Positions 24,863-32,723 of a DNA stretch of 48,498 nt are shown here, in pieces. The DNA comes from Chryseobacterium sp. YIM B08800 (GTDB lineage Bacteria; Bacteroidota; Bacteroidia; Flavobacteriales; Weeksellaceae): positions 1 to 48,498 of the forward strand of contig NZ_JAPDKN010000029.1 of assembly GCF_026163565.1 (NCBI RefSeq), given 5' to 3'. Numbering within the stretch: position 1 is the first letter of the stretch; the number at the start of each line of letters is the position of its first letter. The notes beneath the pieces were generated by a model. The model did not search any database. It worked only from the letters and a program-made list of their open reading frames with translations, and was not told the DNA's origin. The position numbers and the translations under genes were made by a program.

Positions 24863-26218
24863 ATGGACTCGGACATAGTCAGGCTTTTGCTAGCCTTGTT
24901 TCTTGTATTACTTAATGGCTTTTTCGTAGCCGCAGAATTTTCAATTGTTAAAGTTCGTTACTCTCAAATTCAGCTTAAAGCTGCCGATGGCGATTCTATG
25001 GCAAAACAAGCGGAGCATATTATCAAACATCTTGATGAATATCTTTCTGCTACACAGCTTGGTATTACCTTAGCGTCTCTTGCTTTAGGTTGGGTGGGCG
25101 AAAGTGCAATGCACCACGTTATTGACAATCTATTTCATTCCTTAAATATAAATCTTGCCGAATCTACTGTTACAACGGTTTCTTTGGTTTTAAGCTTTCT
25201 GATTATCACAGTAATGCATATTGTTTTTGGTGAATTAATACCGAAATCGATTGCCATTAGAAAAGCAGAATCAACGACGATGGCAACTGCAGTTCCGTTG
25301 AGAGTTTTTTATACTGTTTTCAAACCATTTATCTGGTTGATGAACCTGATGTCTAACGGATTTTTAAGATTAATAAAAATTCATCCGGCTTCTGAGCAGG
25401 AAATTCACTCTACGGAAGAACTTCAGCTTTTGGTAAAACAATCTGCCGATAGCGGTGAAATTGAAGAAGAAAACTACGAGATCATTAAAAACGCATTTGA
25501 TTTTACCGATCATTCGGCAAAACAAATCATGGTTCCGAGACAAAATATTCTTTCTATTGATTTTGCAGATGATCTGAATGTAATTATTGATAAAATTATC
25601 GAAAGCGGATATTCAAGAATTCCTGTTTATGAAAACTCTATCGACAATATTATTGGAGTTTTTTATACAAAAGAAATCATCAGAGAATTCGTTAAAAGAA
25701 AAGGGAACCTTAATCATGAAGATTTAAAAAATCTTATGGGAGAAGCTTTCTTTGTGGTTGGAAGTAAGAAAATTTCAGATTTATTAAAACTTTTTCAACA
25801 GAAAAAACGACATTTGGCTATTGTAATTGATGAATTTGGGGGAACCGAAGGAATTATTACCTTAGAAGATATTCTGGAAGAATTGGTAGGCGAAATTCAG
25901 GATGAGGAAGATGATGAAGAAAAACTGGTTGATAAAATTGCTGAAAATACGTATTGGGTAAAAGCAACACAGCCTTTAGATGAAATAAACGAGTCTTTAC
26001 CTAAAAAACTACCTCTTTCTGAAGAAAGTGAGTACAATACATTAGCCGGATTTATTTTGCATGCTTTGGAAGATATTCCGGAAGAAAACCAGGAATTTGA
26101 TTTGGAAAATTATCATTTCAAGATCTTGAAAATGAATAATAAGAGCGTCGAAATGGTTGAGCTAATATATGCTGAACCCAATATAGTAGACGATATTTTA
26201 GATAAATTAGACGTTTAA
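24863..26218 (+). CDS. CNNM/CorC-type membrane protein (hemolysin family)
   Basis: The protein has a DUF21/CNNM membrane domain at about residues 1-180 (LLLALFLVLLNGFFVAAEFS, LGITLASLALGWVGE, FGELIPKSIAIRKAE), a pair of CBS domains at about 200-335 (IMVPRQNIL, SRIPVYENSIDNIIGV, HLAIVIDEFGGTEGIITLED) and a CorC/HlyC C-terminal domain to 451. Homologues act in magnesium or cobalt efflux; the hemolysin name is historical. clpS begins 4 bases after the stop, so the two are cotranscribed. Confidence 0.92.
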   Translation: MDSDIVRLLLALFLVLLNGFFVAAEFSIVKVRYSQIQLKAADGDSMAKQAEHIIKHLDEYLSATQLGITLASLALGWVGESAMHHVIDNLFHSLNINLAESTVTTVSLVLSFLIITVMHIVFGELIPKSIAIRKAESTTMATAVPLRVFYTVFKPFIWLMNLMSNGFLRLIKIHPASEQEIHSTEELQLLVKQSADSGEIEEENYEIIKNAFDFTDHSAKQIMVPRQNILSIDFADDLNVIIDKIIESGYSRIPVYENSIDNIIGVFYTKEIIREFVKRKGNLNHEDLKNLMGEAFFVVGSKKISDLLKLFQQKKRHLAIVIDEFGGTEGIITLEDILEELVGEIQDEEDDEEKLVDKIAENTYWVKATQPLDEINESLPKKLPLSEESEYNTLAGFILHALEDIPEENQEFDLENYHFKILKMNNKSVEMVELIYAEPNIVDDILDKLDV

Positions 26219-26221
26219 ACA

Positions 26222-26527
26222 ATGATTTTTTATAACAGCATAAAAGATTATGAAGATCCGAAAAGACAGTACGAAGAAGAAGTTCTGGTTTTGGATGATA
26301 TTGATGAAGTATATAAACTGATTCTGCATAATGACGATATTCATACTTTTGACGATGTAATTGAAGCATTGATTCAGATTTGTAAACACGACCCGATACA
26401 GGCAGAGCAATGCACCATGTTGGTTCATTTTAAAGGCAAATGCACCGTAAAAACAGGTCCAATGGATATTTTGAAACCTATGCATGAAAAATTAATTGCA
26501 AGAAGCTTAACAAGCGAAATCGTATAA
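26222..26527 (+). CDS. clpS: ClpS adaptor of the Clp protease
   Basis: ClpS delivers N-degron substrates to ClpAP or ClpCP. The binding-pocket motif YKLILHNDDIHTFDDVIEAL lies at about residues 31-50 and the second conserved part TMLVHFKGKCTVKTG at about 65-79. The 101 residues fit. The N-terminal 30 residues are acidic and probably flexible, as in other ClpS proteins. It shares an operon with the CNNM/CorC-type gene. Confidence 0.93.
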   Translation: MIFYNSIKDYEDPKRQYEEEVLVLDDIDEVYKLILHNDDIHTFDDVIEALIQICKHDPIQAEQCTMLVHFKGKCTVKTGPMDILKPMHEKLIARSLTSEIV

Positions 26528-26534
26528 AAACAGG

Positions 26535-26561
26535 CTTCGACATTTATGTCGGAGTTTTTTG
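26535..26561 (+). terminator. Terminator after clpS
   Basis: CTTCGACAT pairs with ATGTCGGAG (one G-T pair), followed by TTTTTT. Confidence 0.8.
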
Positions 26562-26613
26562 TTTAATTAATTTTGATTATCAAAAATTACAATCTTTTTT
26601 CAATCTAAAAAAA

Positions 26614-26642
26614 CATCCAGCTTCAGACTTCAAACTTCCATC
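26614..26642. repeat. Word-repeat half-element, CTTCnnA type
   Basis: CATCCAGCTTCAGACTTCAA continues with ACTTCCATC: CTTC words at 7-8-base spacing, without a reverse-complement partner nearby. It belongs to the same class of low-complexity spacers seen elsewhere in the window. Confidence 0.5.
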
Positions 26643-26650
26643 ATAAATAC

Positions 26651-26658
26651 TATCTTTG
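26651..26658 (+). promoter_or_regulatory. Promoter of udk (TATCTTTG)
   Basis: TATCTTTG lies 25 bases upstream of the udk ATG. Confidence 0.6.
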
Positions 26659-26683
26659 TAAAAACTCTAAAGAAATAAATAGA

Positions 26684-27298
26684 ATGCTTGTAATAGGAAT
26701 TGCCGGAGGTACAGGATCGGGCAAAACTACCGTTGTTGATAAGATTATTCAACAGCTTGATATTGAGGGAATGAACATTCTTTCTCAAGATAATTATTAT
26801 AATGATAATCATAATCTTACGCTTACAGAAAGAGAAGCTTTGAATTACGATCACCCAAAATCCATCGATTTTGATTTATTGATTCAGCATGTAAAAGCTT
26901 TGAAAAACAACGAAACAATCGAGCAGCCTCTTTATAGTTTTGTAACGCACGGGAGAACGGGAGATCATGTAACCGTTGAACCTAAAAATGTTTTGGTCGT
27001 TGAAGGAATTCTGGTTTTAACCAATAAAGAATTGCTTAAAGAATTTGATTTAAAAGTATTCGTTCACGCAGATTCAGACGAAAGATTGATCAGGAGGATC
27101 AAAAGAGATACCCAAGAAAGAGGAAGAGATCTGAACGAGGTTTTACACCGTTATCAGACTACTTTGAAGCCAATGCATCAGGAATTTATTGAGCCTTCAA
27201 AAAACGAGGCCGATTTAATTATTCCAAACATGAGACAGAATTCTGTCGCAATTGATTTTTTAACGACAGTTATCAAAAATTCATTAAGAAAACACTAA
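26684..27298 (+). CDS. udk: Uridine kinase
   Basis: The enzyme phosphorylates uridine and cytidine in pyrimidine salvage. It has the P-loop GGTGSGKT at residues 8-15, LSQDNYYND at about 36-44, YDHPKSIDFDLL and the lid region RLIRRIKRDTQERGRDL at about 134-150. The 204 residues are normal. The next gene starts 4 bases after its stop, so they form a two-gene unit. Confidence 0.95.
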   Translation: MLVIGIAGGTGSGKTTVVDKIIQQLDIEGMNILSQDNYYNDNHNLTLTEREALNYDHPKSIDFDLLIQHVKALKNNETIEQPLYSFVTHGRTGDHVTVEPKNVLVVEGILVLTNKELLKEFDLKVFVHADSDERLIRRIKRDTQERGRDLNEVLHRYQTTLKPMHQEFIEPSKNEADLIIPNMRQNSVAIDFLTTVIKNSLRKH

Positions 27299-27302
27299 GA
27301 AA

Positions 27303-27659
27303 ATGGCAGAAAAAGAACTTATTAAAGACATCAAACCAAAATCGGAAACCTTTAAATTTTTTCAGAATTATGTTTTAAACAAATATGTTCTGACGATTTT
27401 TTTGTTTCTGGTGTGGATGATTTTCTTTGATAAAACTTCTTTTTTGGTTATCCATGAGCTTAATGGCGAGATTAATAAGTACGAAGAACAGCTCGATTAT
27501 TACAAATCGGAATATGAAAAGAACGATAAATTCTACAAAAAACTGATGAATAATAAATCTGAGAAAGAAAAATACGCCAGAGAAAATTATTTTATGAAAA
27601 AGCCCAACGAAGAGATTTTTATCCTCGTTGTAGACAGCGCAAATATTGCTAAAAAATAA
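27303..27659 (+). CDS. FtsB/DivIC-like septum formation initiator
   Basis: This small bitopic protein has one membrane segment (about residues 29-45, YVLTIFLFLVWMIFFDKTSF) followed by a coiled coil (LNGEINKYEEQLDYYKSEYE) and the typical end KEKYARENYFMKKPNEEIFIL. It fits the FtsB/DivIC family of divisome proteins that link FtsQ and FtsL. It is translated directly after udk, an arrangement I know from flavobacteria. Confidence 0.85.
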   Translation: MAEKELIKDIKPKSETFKFFQNYVLNKYVLTIFLFLVWMIFFDKTSFLVIHELNGEINKYEEQLDYYKSEYEKNDKFYKKLMNNKSEKEKYARENYFMKKPNEEIFILVVDSANIAKK

Positions 27660-27667
27660 ATTTTAAA

Positions 27668-27760
27668 GTGAACTGTGAATTGTCAATTAGCTTCGCTATC
27701 AATTTTTTTTTAAATTAATCTGCGAATCAAATTGCTCATTACCCATTACCAATTACTCAT
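27668..27760. repeat. Composite word-repeat spacer before mutA
   Basis: The first part (27668-27703) reads GTGAACTGTGAATTGTCAAT, a small AGC-TTC-GCT hairpin, then ATCAATT. The second part (27731-27760) is a copy of the ATTGCTCATTACC segment also found at 5298, with CATTACC duplicated. Two different word families appear to be joined in one gap. Confidence 0.6.
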
Positions 27761-27765
27761 CATTT

Positions 27766-28929
27766 ATGTCAAATACTGAAACTTTCTCAAGCTGGGAAAA
27801 TCTTGTTAAAAAACAGCTTAAAACGGAAGATATCTACACGATCCTGAAAAAAGAAAATTTAGAAGGAATTGATGTAAAACCTTTTTATAATTCTGTAGAA
27901 AAACCAATGGTAAACCTTCCGAAAGTAGAAGAAAGTACTCATTTGGTAGCAACATATCACGAAAGTCTTGAAGATGATGTTTTTGCATTTTTATTGAACG
28001 AAAATGTAGAAAATCTTGTTGGGAAAACTGTTTTTGTTAACAATAAAGATTTAGCAGAACATATCAGTCCGCAAGATGAAGATCAATATTTCTCTCTGAT
28101 TGATGTTTTTGATGAGCAAAACGCAGAAATTAATGATCAGCTGGTAAAAGAGCTTCTGGCAAAAGATTTTAAAAGAAATATTTGTGTAGATATTTCGCTT
28201 CATCAAAATGCCGGAGCTGCAATTTATCAGCAATTAGGAATTGCCTTGGCTAAAACGAAAGAATTAATTGAAATTTACGGAGCAGAAATCATCAATAAGC
28301 TGATTTTCAGGATTGCTGTCGGAGGAAACTATTTCTTTGAAATGGCTAAAATCCGTGCTTTTAAATTGGTTTTTAATCAATTGTCAAAAGAGTATGATTT
28401 AAATGATATTCCATACATTTTTGCTGAAACTTCGCTTAGAAATAAATCAATTTCAGATAATGAAAATAATCTGATTCGCTCGACTTTAGAATTGGCTTCT
28501 GCCATGATTGGTGGAGCAGATGCGGTTTATAGCAACAATTATCTTGTTGAGAAAAGCACTGAAAATTCAGAAGAAATTTCGTTTAAACAACAGATTGTTT
28601 TGGCTTACGAAAGTATCATTAATGTCTTTGAAGACGCATCCAACGGAAGTTATTATATTGAAGATATTACCAACCAGATTGCTGATAAATCCTGGACTTT
28701 CTTTGTTGAAATTGAAGAAAAAGGAGGTTATCTGGAACTTTTAAAAGAAGGAATTATCCAGAAAAACATTTACGATCACGCTGTTGAAGAACAAAAGTGG
28801 GTGGAAGAAGGTAAAATAAAACTGATTGGCGTTAATTTATACCCCAAATTAGAACTAAAAAAATCTATTGAGGAATTATATAACCAAAATGAATTAAAAG
28901 CCGTTCGTTGGGCTGAAATGTTTGAGTAA
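27766..28929 (+). CDS. mutA: Methylmalonyl-CoA mutase small (beta) subunit
   Basis: The protein matches the small subunit of methylmalonyl-CoA mutase, the non-catalytic partner in interconversion of succinyl-CoA and methylmalonyl-CoA. Recognisable parts are ISLHQNAGAAIYQQLGIALA at about 144-163, FRIAVGGNYFFEMAKIRAFK at about 185-204 and NLIRSTLELASAMIGGADAV at about 240-259. The 387 residues end after the barrel, with no C-terminal B12-binding domain. The large subunit gene that would be its partner is not found in this window; a GxxExxY cassette follows 3 bases after the stop instead. Confidence 0.87.
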   Translation: MSNTETFSSWENLVKKQLKTEDIYTILKKENLEGIDVKPFYNSVEKPMVNLPKVEESTHLVATYHESLEDDVFAFLLNENVENLVGKTVFVNNKDLAEHISPQDEDQYFSLIDVFDEQNAEINDQLVKELLAKDFKRNICVDISLHQNAGAAIYQQLGIALAKTKELIEIYGAEIINKLIFRIAVGGNYFFEMAKIRAFKLVFNQLSKEYDLNDIPYIFAETSLRNKSISDNENNLIRSTLELASAMIGGADAVYSNNYLVEKSTENSEEISFKQQIVLAYESIINVFEDASNGSYYIEDITNQIADKSWTFFVEIEEKGGYLELLKEGIIQKNIYDHAVEEQKWVEEGKIKLIGVNLYPKLELKKSIEELYNQNELKAVRWAEMFE

Positions 28930-28932
28930 TTT

Positions 28933-28961
28933 CCCACAGATTACACAGATTTTCACAGATG
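28933..28961 (+). repeat. Left 29-base inverted repeat of the GxxExxY cassette
   Basis: The sequence starts CCCACAGATTACACAGATTT and ends TCACAGATG: three CACAGAT units at 10-base spacing. Its reverse complement recurs at 29467-29495 with only two mismatches. It begins 3 bases after the mutA stop codon. Confidence 0.85.
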
Positions 28962-29004
28962 ATTGTGGATATTCTGTAGGCTTAAACTATAAAACACAAA
29001 TGCG

Positions 29005-29388
29005 ATGAAAGAAAATGAGATAAGTTTTTATATCAGAAAAGCTATATTTTCGGTGTATAACGAACTTGGTCCTGGACTTTTGGAGAAAGTTTATGAGAAA
29101 GTTTTAATGTATGAACTCGAAAGCTATGGTTTGAAGGTTGTAAATCAAGTTCCTGTATCGATTAAATTTAAAGATATATTTATTGACTCCAGCTTTATTG
29201 CAGATATTATTGTTGAAGATAAAGTTATCATTGAAATTAAATCTATAAGTGAAATAACCAATGTTCATCATAAACAGTTATTAACTTATTTAAGGCTAAC
29301 AGGCTTGAAATTAGGAATTTTAGTTAATTTCAATACTGATTATATTGATAAAAGTATTTTCAGAAAAATAAATGGAAGTTTAGACTAG
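29005..29388 (+). CDS. GxxExxY family protein, PD-(D/E)XK nuclease fold
   Basis: The 127-residue protein carries the family motif GLLEKVY (G24, E27, Y30) and a nuclease-like core with D67 in SFIADIIVED and E77-x-K79 in VIIEIKS, the arrangement of PD-(D/E)XK enzymes. GxxExxY proteins are widespread in Bacteroidota and Cyanobacteria and have no established function that I know. The gene is alone between two inverted 29-base repeats and interrupts a string of metabolic genes, so it looks like the only cargo of a small mobile or domesticated unit. Nuclease activity is inferred from the residues only. Confidence 0.85.
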   Translation: MKENEISFYIRKAIFSVYNELGPGLLEKVYEKVLMYELESYGLKVVNQVPVSIKFKDIFIDSSFIADIIVEDKVIIEIKSISEITNVHHKQLLTYLRLTGLKLGILVNFNTDYIDKSIFRKINGSLD

Positions 29389-29466
29389 AATTTTTTCCAT
29401 CGATTATATGAATTTTCATAAATAATTACATGATTTTTATTCAGTAAATGCCTTTTATAAAATAAA

Positions 29467-29495
29467 CATCTGTGAAAATCCGTGAAATCTGTGGG
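29467..29495 (-). repeat. Right 29-base inverted repeat of the GxxExxY cassette
   Basis: The sequence starts CATCTGTGAAAATCCGTGAA and ends ATCTGTGGG. It is the reverse complement of 28933-28961 except at two positions. It ends 17 bases before the GTG start of the next gene. Confidence 0.85.
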
Positions 29496-29512
29496 GGTAA
29501 AAAACAAAATTT

Positions 29513-30661
29513 GTGGAAATAAAAATCATAAATCCAGACATTCAAAACTACATCAATGCAAATCTCACCACAGATCTGCATTCTTTATTATTAAAAAAAT
29601 CTCCATTTCCTGAAATTTCGATGCAGGAAATCGTTCAGCAGATTAAAGGAAAACAAGTTGCGAAGAAAAAATTTCCATTTCTTTTACAAGACGGAATTAT
29701 TTTCCCGCCACAACTCAATCTCGAACAGTCTTCTTCAGAAAAAACAGCTCATTATAAATCAGAAATTTTAAAAGGAAAGAAATTTATCGATTTAACGAGC
29801 GGTTTTGGAATTGATGCTTATTATTTATCTAAAAATTTTGAAGAAATTACTTTAGTTGAACAAAATAAAGAGCTTTTAGATATTGTAAAGCATAATTGGA
29901 GTGTTTTAGATAAGAAAGCAAGCTTCATCAACTTAAAACTGGAAGATTTCCTTATTGAAAACAAAGAAAATTTTGATGTAATTTATCTTGATCCGGCTCG
30001 GAGAGATCAAAATAAAAATAAAGTTTTTCTGCTTGAAGATCTTTCGCCCAATATTTTAGAAATTCAGGATCAATTGCTGTCTATTTCGGAAGAAGTAATT
30101 ATAAAACTGTCGCCTTTAATTGATTTAAAATATCTGATTTCGGTTTTAAAAAACATTTCTAAAATTGAAATAATCGCCGTTAAAAATGATGTAAAAGAGA
30201 TTGTGGTTTTTCTTTCTAAAAATTATTCAGGAGAAATAATTTGTAAATGTATCAATCTTGAAAGCGATGAAAAAGATTTTAGTTTTGAAATAAATGCTGA
30301 AAAACATTCAGAAGCAGAATATTCAGAACCTGAGAAATTTATTTATATTCCGAATAATACCATTCTCAAAGCAGGAATTTTTAATTTGATTTCAGAACAT
30401 TTTAAGCTTAAAAAACTTCATCCAAACACCCATTTGTATACTTCAGATATTAAAATTGATGATTTCCCCGGAAGGATTTTAGAAATGGAAGTCGTTGATT
30501 CAAAACAAATTAAAAAGAAAGAACAGTTTAATTTGATTTCTAAAAATTATCCGTTAAAACCTGAAGAAATCAAGAAAAAATATCAGTTGAAAGATGGCGG
30601 AAATCAATATCTTATTTTTACACAATCCAAAAAAGGTAAAATAATATTAAAATCAGTCTAA
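29513..30661 (+). CDS. Class I SAM-dependent methyltransferase with THUMP-like domain
   Basis: The central part shows a Rossmann-type SAM site (FIDLTSGFGIDAYYLSKNF at about residues 91-109) and the motif VIYLDPARRDQNKNK at about 155-169. The C-terminal third (ISKNYPLKPEEIKKKYQLKD, YLIFTQSKKGK) fits the THUMP-like domain that goes with these enzymes. The N-terminus resembles the family leader. A nucleic acid or rRNA/tRNA substrate is likely but not shown. The start is GTG at 29513; the length is 382 residues. The inverted repeat directly upstream may have replaced its native 5' region. Confidence 0.82.
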   Translation: MEIKIINPDIQNYINANLTTDLHSLLLKKSPFPEISMQEIVQQIKGKQVAKKKFPFLLQDGIIFPPQLNLEQSSSEKTAHYKSEILKGKKFIDLTSGFGIDAYYLSKNFEEITLVEQNKELLDIVKHNWSVLDKKASFINLKLEDFLIENKENFDVIYLDPARRDQNKNKVFLLEDLSPNILEIQDQLLSISEEVIIKLSPLIDLKYLISVLKNISKIEIIAVKNDVKEIVVFLSKNYSGEIICKCINLESDEKDFSFEINAEKHSEAEYSEPEKFIYIPNNTILKAGIFNLISEHFKLKKLHPNTHLYTSDIKIDDFPGRILEMEVVDSKQIKKKEQFNLISKNYPLKPEEIKKKYQLKDGGNQYLIFTQSKKGKIILKSV

Positions 30662-30689
30662 AAATGTTGCCGAAAAATGCAATATTTCT

Positions 30690-30697
30690 TACTTTTG
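30690..30697 (+). promoter_or_regulatory. Promoter of the small lipoprotein gene (TACTTTTG)
   Basis: TTG at 30666-30668 and TACTTTTG at 30690-30697 are 21 bases apart. The leader is about 95 bases. Confidence 0.6.
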
Positions 30698-30795
30698 GGC
30701 AATTAAAAATTATAGAAGAAGTCGCAAAGATTGTTTGAGCAACAAACATTGATCAATAAAGTGATTTCATTAGATTTAAAAATAAATATCTGCAT

Positions 30796-31065
30796 ATGAA
30801 AAAATTAGTTATATGTTTAGCTCTTGCAACGGTAGCGGTAAGCTGTAAAAAAATCCAGGCTGGAGGAAATAAGAATATGATCAAAATGGAAGAAGGTACA
30901 GAAAGGTATTCTGATGATCCTCAAGGTGTTTCAGAAGGTCATGGAACTGCTCACGAAGTTGCGCCCGCTCATGCAGAACCAACTAAAGAAGCTCACGGAA
31001 CTGAAGCTCCAAAAACTGATTCTACAGCTGCAAAGAAAGAAGAGCCTGCAAAAGCAGAGCACTAA
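30796..31065 (+). CDS. Small lipoprotein, low-complexity, unknown function
   Basis: The 89-residue product has a short signal peptide ending in a lipobox-like VAVSC (Cys 17), so it is probably lipidated and anchored to a membrane. The rest is rich in Glu, Ala, His, Lys and Thr with irregular repeats (HGTAHEVAPAHAEPTKEAHG), and probably disordered. I do not recognise a family. It has its own promoter and a strong terminator, so it is an independent gene. Confidence 0.75.
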   Translation: MKKLVICLALATVAVSCKKIQAGGNKNMIKMEEGTERYSDDPQGVSEGHGTAHEVAPAHAEPTKEAHGTEAPKTDSTAAKKEEPAKAEH

Positions 31066-31086
31066 TTTTTTGAAAATAAAATATAT

Positions 31087-31114
31087 AAATCCTGCTTTTT
31101 TGCAGGATTTTTTT
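31087..31114 (+). terminator. Terminator after the small lipoprotein gene
   Basis: AAATCCTGC pairs with GCAGGATTT around a T-rich loop, followed by a T run. Confidence 0.85.
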
Positions 31115-31210
31115 GTTGAAAGAAGATTAAATTTTTTCAAAAGAAATTAACGTCAATTTGTTTGCTGTGGCAGTACAATTTTTTTTAATTTTAACAAAAT
31201 TTAATTTACA

Positions 31211-32593
31211 ATGCAAGAAACATTAAATTACATCAACGAAAACAAACAACGTTTCGTAGATGAATTGTTTGAGTTACTTAGAATTCCTTCTATTTCTGCC
31301 GATCCGGCTTACAGCAACGACGTTTTAAAATGTGCTGAAGTTTGCGCAGAACACCTTAAAAATGCAGGAGCAGACAATGTTGAAATATGTAAAACTAAAG
31401 GTTATCCTATTGTTTTCGGTGAAAAATTAATTGATGCAAATCTTCCGACGGTTTTGGTGTATGGTCATTACGATGTACAGCCTGCCGATCCTTTAGAATT
31501 ATGGAAAAAGCCACCTTTTGAGCCTTATATTGAGAAAACTGATCTTCACCCTGAAGGAGCGATTTTCGCAAGAGGTTCTGCAGATGATAAAGGGCAGTTT
31601 TTTATGCAGGTGAAAGCATTTGAAGCGATGATGAAAACCAATTCTCTGCCTTGTAATGTGAAATTTATTTTGGAAGGCGAGGAAGAAGTAGGTTCTGTAA
31701 GCTTAGGTGACTGGGTAAATGAGAATAAAGAAAAGCTTTCTTGTGATTGCATATTGATTTCAGATACGCATATTTACAGCAACGAGCAACCGACAGTTAC
31801 AACTGGTTTAAGAGGTTTAAGCTATGTAGAAGTTGAAATTGAAGGACCAAACAGAGATTTACATTCCGGGCTTTATGGTGGTGCAGTTCCAAATCCTATT
31901 CACGTGCTTTCAAGAATGATTGCCAAATTAATTGATGAGGACGGACAAATCACGATTGATGGTTTTTATGATAATGTAGAAACTGTTTCTGATGAAGAAA
32001 GAGCTGAAATGAATAAGTTGAAAGATAACCCTGCAGAATTTAAAAAATCAATTGGTTTAAATGATGTAGAAGGTGAAAAAGAGTATACGACTTTAGAGAG
32101 AACTTCTATCCGTCCAACATTAGATTGCAACGGAATTTGGGGCGGTTACACAGGTGAAGGTGCAAAAACGGTAATTCCGTCTAAAGCTTCAGCTAAAATC
32201 TCAATGCGTTTGGTGCCTTATCAAACTCCTGAAGAAATTACAGAAAAGTTTACAAAATATTTCGAAAAAATAGCTCCCGCCAATGTAAGAGTAAAAGTTA
32301 CCCCACATCACGGGGGCATGCCTTACGTTTTACCAACAGATACTAAAGAATATTTGGCGGCTAAAAATGCAATGCAAACAGCTTTCGGAAAAGAGGTTCT
32401 TCCATACAGAGGAGGGGGAAGTATTCCTATTACATCAATGTTTGAGCAGGTTTTAGGAGCTAAATCTGTCTTGATGGGATTTGGTTTAGATTCCGATGCG
32501 ATACATTCTCCAAACGAGCATTACGGATTGTTTAATTTCTATAAAGGAATTGAGAGTATCCCAATGTTTTTTGAGAATTATTCGAAGTCTTAA
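31211..32593 (+). CDS. M20-family dipeptidase
   Basis: This is a zinc-dependent M20 peptidase of 460 residues. Metal ligands and catalytic residues are visible: H86 and D88 in VLVYGHYDVQP, D125 in RGSADDKGQ, the EGEEEVGS motif at about 155-162, and a late histidine in DAIHSPNEHYG. The lid domain lies between about 185 and 345 with HSGLYGGAVPNP. There is no signal peptide, so it probably acts on peptides in the cytoplasm. Carboxypeptidase or carnosinase-like specificity cannot be distinguished by eye. Confidence 0.93.
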   Translation: MQETLNYINENKQRFVDELFELLRIPSISADPAYSNDVLKCAEVCAEHLKNAGADNVEICKTKGYPIVFGEKLIDANLPTVLVYGHYDVQPADPLELWKKPPFEPYIEKTDLHPEGAIFARGSADDKGQFFMQVKAFEAMMKTNSLPCNVKFILEGEEEVGSVSLGDWVNENKEKLSCDCILISDTHIYSNEQPTVTTGLRGLSYVEVEIEGPNRDLHSGLYGGAVPNPIHVLSRMIAKLIDEDGQITIDGFYDNVETVSDEERAEMNKLKDNPAEFKKSIGLNDVEGEKEYTTLERTSIRPTLDCNGIWGGYTGEGAKTVIPSKASAKISMRLVPYQTPEEITEKFTKYFEKIAPANVRVKVTPHHGGMPYVLPTDTKEYLAAKNAMQTAFGKEVLPYRGGGSIPITSMFEQVLGAKSVLMGFGLDSDAIHSPNEHYGLFNFYKGIESIPMFFENYSKS

Positions 32594-32615
32594 AACGTGA
32601 ATTAATTTATTAAAT

Positions 32616-32652
32616 AATAATCCTTGAGAAGTTTTTCTTGAGGATTATTTAA
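32616..32652 (+). terminator. Terminator after the dipeptidase gene
   Basis: AATAATCCT pairs perfectly with AGGATTATT; the loop holds TTGAGAAG and CTTG, and T residues follow. Confidence 0.75.
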
Positions 32653-32691
32653 TTTTAATAAAAAAATTATCATAGATATGTGAACTTTTTT

Positions 32692-32699
32692 TATATTTA
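32692..32699 (+). promoter_or_regulatory. Probable promoter of the second T9SS gene (TATATTTA)
   Basis: TATATTTAC, a one-base variant of TAnnTTTG, lies 24 bases upstream of the ATG. Confidence 0.45.
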
Positions 32700-32723
32700 C
32701 GGAATTATTAAAAATTAAGTTTT

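Noticed and set aside
27766..28929. mutA as a truncated pseudogene
   Set aside because: The frame is open, the start and end are clean, and small subunits without the B12 domain are known.
28925..29500. Target site duplication GTAA around the GxxExxY cassette
   Set aside because: The two GTAA copies are not at equal distance from the repeat ends and four bases are too few to be convincing.
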